64,000 bases of DNA from Coxiellaceae bacterium (lineage in GTDB: Bacteria; Pseudomonadota; Gammaproteobacteria; Coxiellales; Coxiellaceae), in contig JARGPC010000001.1 of NCBI GenBank assembly GCA_029212885.1, positions 248,001 to 312,000 of the forward strand. Direction: 5' to 3'. The position numbers and the translations under genes are program-made. How positions within the stretch are numbered: the first letter of the stretch is position 1; every line of letters begins with the position of its first letter. Shown here one piece after another: positions 62,679 to 64,000 of the stretch. The notes under the pieces were generated by a model. It saw only the letters and a list, made by a program, of their open reading frames with translations. It made no database searches and was not told the DNA's origin.

Positions 62679-63536
62679 ATGAAGCAGTCGACCGAAATCA
62701 ATTACCAACAACGCATCTTGCGGGTGCTGAGCTATATCAACAAGCATTTGGATGATGAACTCAGCCTGGAACAATTAGCCGAGCTGGCTTATTTTTCACC
62801 GTATCACTTTCATCGTATTTTTACCCAAATCACAGGCGAATCATTAAAAGAATATATTCGCCGCCGCAAAACTCACCGTGCCATTATGCATTTGGGGCTA
62901 ACTGATCGTACAATCACTGAAATTGCCTTTGATGCTGGCTTTGGCTCAACCGAGGCGTTTAGCCGCCACATAAAAAAACATTTTAAGGTGTCGCCACGCG
63001 AAGTGCGTCACGGTTCGCAACAAATGCTCGATAAACTAGAACAACTCTATGGTGATAAGCCAGCAATCAATGTAGAAATTGTCGAACGTGAACCTACACA
63101 ACTGGCATACTTACTTCACATTGGCCCCTACGAAGAAGCCGTCTATGCTTGGGAGCAAATAGCGCAATTGGTTGGCTTGCCTACCTTAGTGTCTGATGAA
63201 AATCAATGCTATGGCATCCCGTATGATCATCCATCACTTACCGACCCAGAAAAATGTCATTATGCCGCCTGCATCAGTTGGCAAGATCGCTATGCGCAGA
63301 TCGATGAACTGCACAGCATGACCTTAGCCGGCGGCACCTATGCTAAATTGGTGCACCATGGTGATGTGGCGAACATTGAGGAAACCTATAGTCAATTTAC
63401 CCGTTACATTGTGCAACAAGACAAACTCGACTTTGCTGAGTCTCCTAGCGTGATGCATTACGTTAATCTAATGCACTTTGAGCAACCAGAAAAGCAGATC
63501 ACTGAAATTTACTTCCCACTCAACAGTGGTCGCTAA
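62679..63536 (+). CDS. AraC-family regulator with GyrI-like effector domain
   Basis: 285 residues. N-terminal AraC DNA-binding domain (about 8-108) with two helix-turn-helices: SLEQLAELAYFSPYHFHRIF and TITEIAFDAGFGSTEAFSRH, plus FKVSPREVR. The C-terminal part (about 125-280) is a GyrI-like (SOUL/AraC-E) small-molecule-binding domain: VEIVEREPTQLAYLLHIGPYE, CHYAACISW and GGTYAKLVHHGDV. This is the Rob/SoxS-like one-component drug-binding design with the domain order seen in many AraC-GyrI fusions. The ATG at 62679 has no clear ribosome site. Ligand and targets are unknown. Confidence 0.9.
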   Translation: MKQSTEINYQQRILRVLSYINKHLDDELSLEQLAELAYFSPYHFHRIFTQITGESLKEYIRRRKTHRAIMHLGLTDRTITEIAFDAGFGSTEAFSRHIKKHFKVSPREVRHGSQQMLDKLEQLYGDKPAINVEIVEREPTQLAYLLHIGPYEEAVYAWEQIAQLVGLPTLVSDENQCYGIPYDHPSLTDPEKCHYAACISWQDRYAQIDELHSMTLAGGTYAKLVHHGDVANIEETYSQFTRYIVQQDKLDFAESPSVMHYVNLMHFEQPEKQITEIYFPLNSGR

Positions 63537-63557
63537 GCTATCACCCCAGACTTAGTG

Positions 63558-63640
63558 CTGTCATCCCAGCATCGTCATTGCGGGCCACGTAGTGGCGCAG
63601 CAATGAAGATTGCTTCGTCGTAAACTCCTCGCAATGACGT
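63558..63640. repeat. REP variant with CGTCATTGCGGG/GCAATGACG arms
   Basis: TGTCATCCCAGCATCGTCATTG...CCTCGCAATGACGTAG: the arms CGTCATTGCGGG and CCTCGCAATGACG pair, with an inner GCCACGTAGTGGC stem. It lies between the AraC-type gene and the thioesterase gene. Confidence 0.8.
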
Positions 63641-63679
63641 AGTTAATGACAAAGCCAAGGATTTTGATACAATTTCCTA

Positions 63680-64000
63680 ATGACAGAAAAACTCAGCCTA
63701 CAACAACAATATGCCAAAGACAGCATTTGCTTTGGTTGTGGCCCTGCGAATAGCAAAGGCCTGCATATTAATAGTTATGTCGATGGCGATAAAGTCATTG
63801 CTGAATTTACGCCTCGCACAGAGCATCGCGCATTTGAAGGTGCCGTATCAGGCGGCATTGTTGGTGTATTGATGGATTGTCACTGCAATTGGACGGCTTG
63901 TTGGGCGCTGATGCAACATCAAGGATTAACAACACCGCCCTGCACAGTGACGGCCAAATACAGCATCCAACTCAAGCTCCCCACCCCCAGCGATACCGTC
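63680..64000 (+). CDS. Hotdog-fold (PaaI-type) thioesterase, N-terminal part
   Basis: 107 codons from the ATG at 63680 to the window edge. Reads SICFGCGPANSKGLHINSYV, then AFEGAVSGGIVGVLMDCHCN and TVTAKYSIQLKLPTP. The CFGCGPxNxxGL start and the GGIVxxLMD helix mark the PaaI-like hotdog group that hydrolyses acyl-CoA esters; the aspartate of LMD fits the catalytic position. No strong ribosome site is seen. The gene continues beyond the window. Confidence 0.8.
   Translation, partial: MTEKLSLQQQYAKDSICFGCGPANSKGLHINSYVDGDKVIAEFTPRTEHRAFEGAVSGGIVGVLMDCHCNWTACWALMQHQGLTTPPCTVTAKYSIQLKLPTPSDTV

Overview
The window is gammaproteobacterial chromosome, moderately AT-rich. Three syntenies support this: coaE/zapD/mutT/secA, the dcw division and cell-wall cluster ending in ftsA-ftsZ-lpxC, and rsmI-lpoA-yraN-diaA-dolP followed by sspB-sspA-rpsI-rplM. 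Large orphan proteins with eukaryotic-like motifs (IQ-type helix, dual-specificity phosphatase, RCC1 propellers), a histone-H1-like HU protein and many 'GTCATCCCGG' palindromes suggest a host-associated lineage near the Legionellales. That placement is inference; no 16S or other marker lies in the window.

Layout. 1-8253: coaE 3' end, ggt, a GGDEF-EAL protein, zapD, mutT, tRNA-Ser(GGA), secA and dciA. 8254-14446: an accessory insertion with a 987-residue orphan protein, a truncated IS30 transposase fused in frame to half of an SDR oxidoreductase, a complete SDR, a small basic/hydrophobic ORF and two tandem hairpin elements. 14447-17905: lpxC, ftsZ, ftsA (minus strand). 18222-29730: four secreted RCC1-repeat paralogues on the plus strand, placed between ftsA and ftsQ. 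29868-36482: ftsQ, murB, murC, murG, ftsW, murD (minus). 36501-42250: a second accessory block (MASE1/CHASE-GGDEF-EAL protein, dual-specificity phosphatase, GlxA-like regulator, small secreted protein). 42375-49699: mraY, murF, murE, ftsI, ftsL, rsmH, mraZ (minus), driven from a promoter with three MraZ boxes. 49948-50505: promoter and enlarged RNase P RNA. 50640-58860: a small orphan, rsmI, lpoA, yraN, diaA, dolP, sspB, sspA, rpsI, rplM and an HU/H1 chimera. 59077-64000: a 737-residue orphan, a 235-residue LPD7-like protein, a repeat-rich spacer, an AraC/GyrI-like regulator and the start of a hotdog thioesterase.

Function. The minus-strand dcw genes make UDP-MurNAc-pentapeptide and lipid II and build the divisome. 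They are tightly packed, with many ATGA or TAATG overlaps, but the cluster is cut three times by unrelated accessory DNA. MurB keeps its FAD-binding motif but has lost the three canonical catalytic residues, and no ddl lies in the cluster. The most unusual content is: the RCC1 array (7, 14, 14 and 14 blades, each with a conserved cysteine pair); the RNase P RNA, which carries members of two separate repeat families in two peripheral helices; the IS30-SDR chimera; and a possible PLP-fold domain in the 987-residue protein. Repeats occur as three classes: REP-like 'GTCATCCCGG' palindromes (some expanded into 20-bp minisatellites), a double-hairpin family, and long single palindromes.
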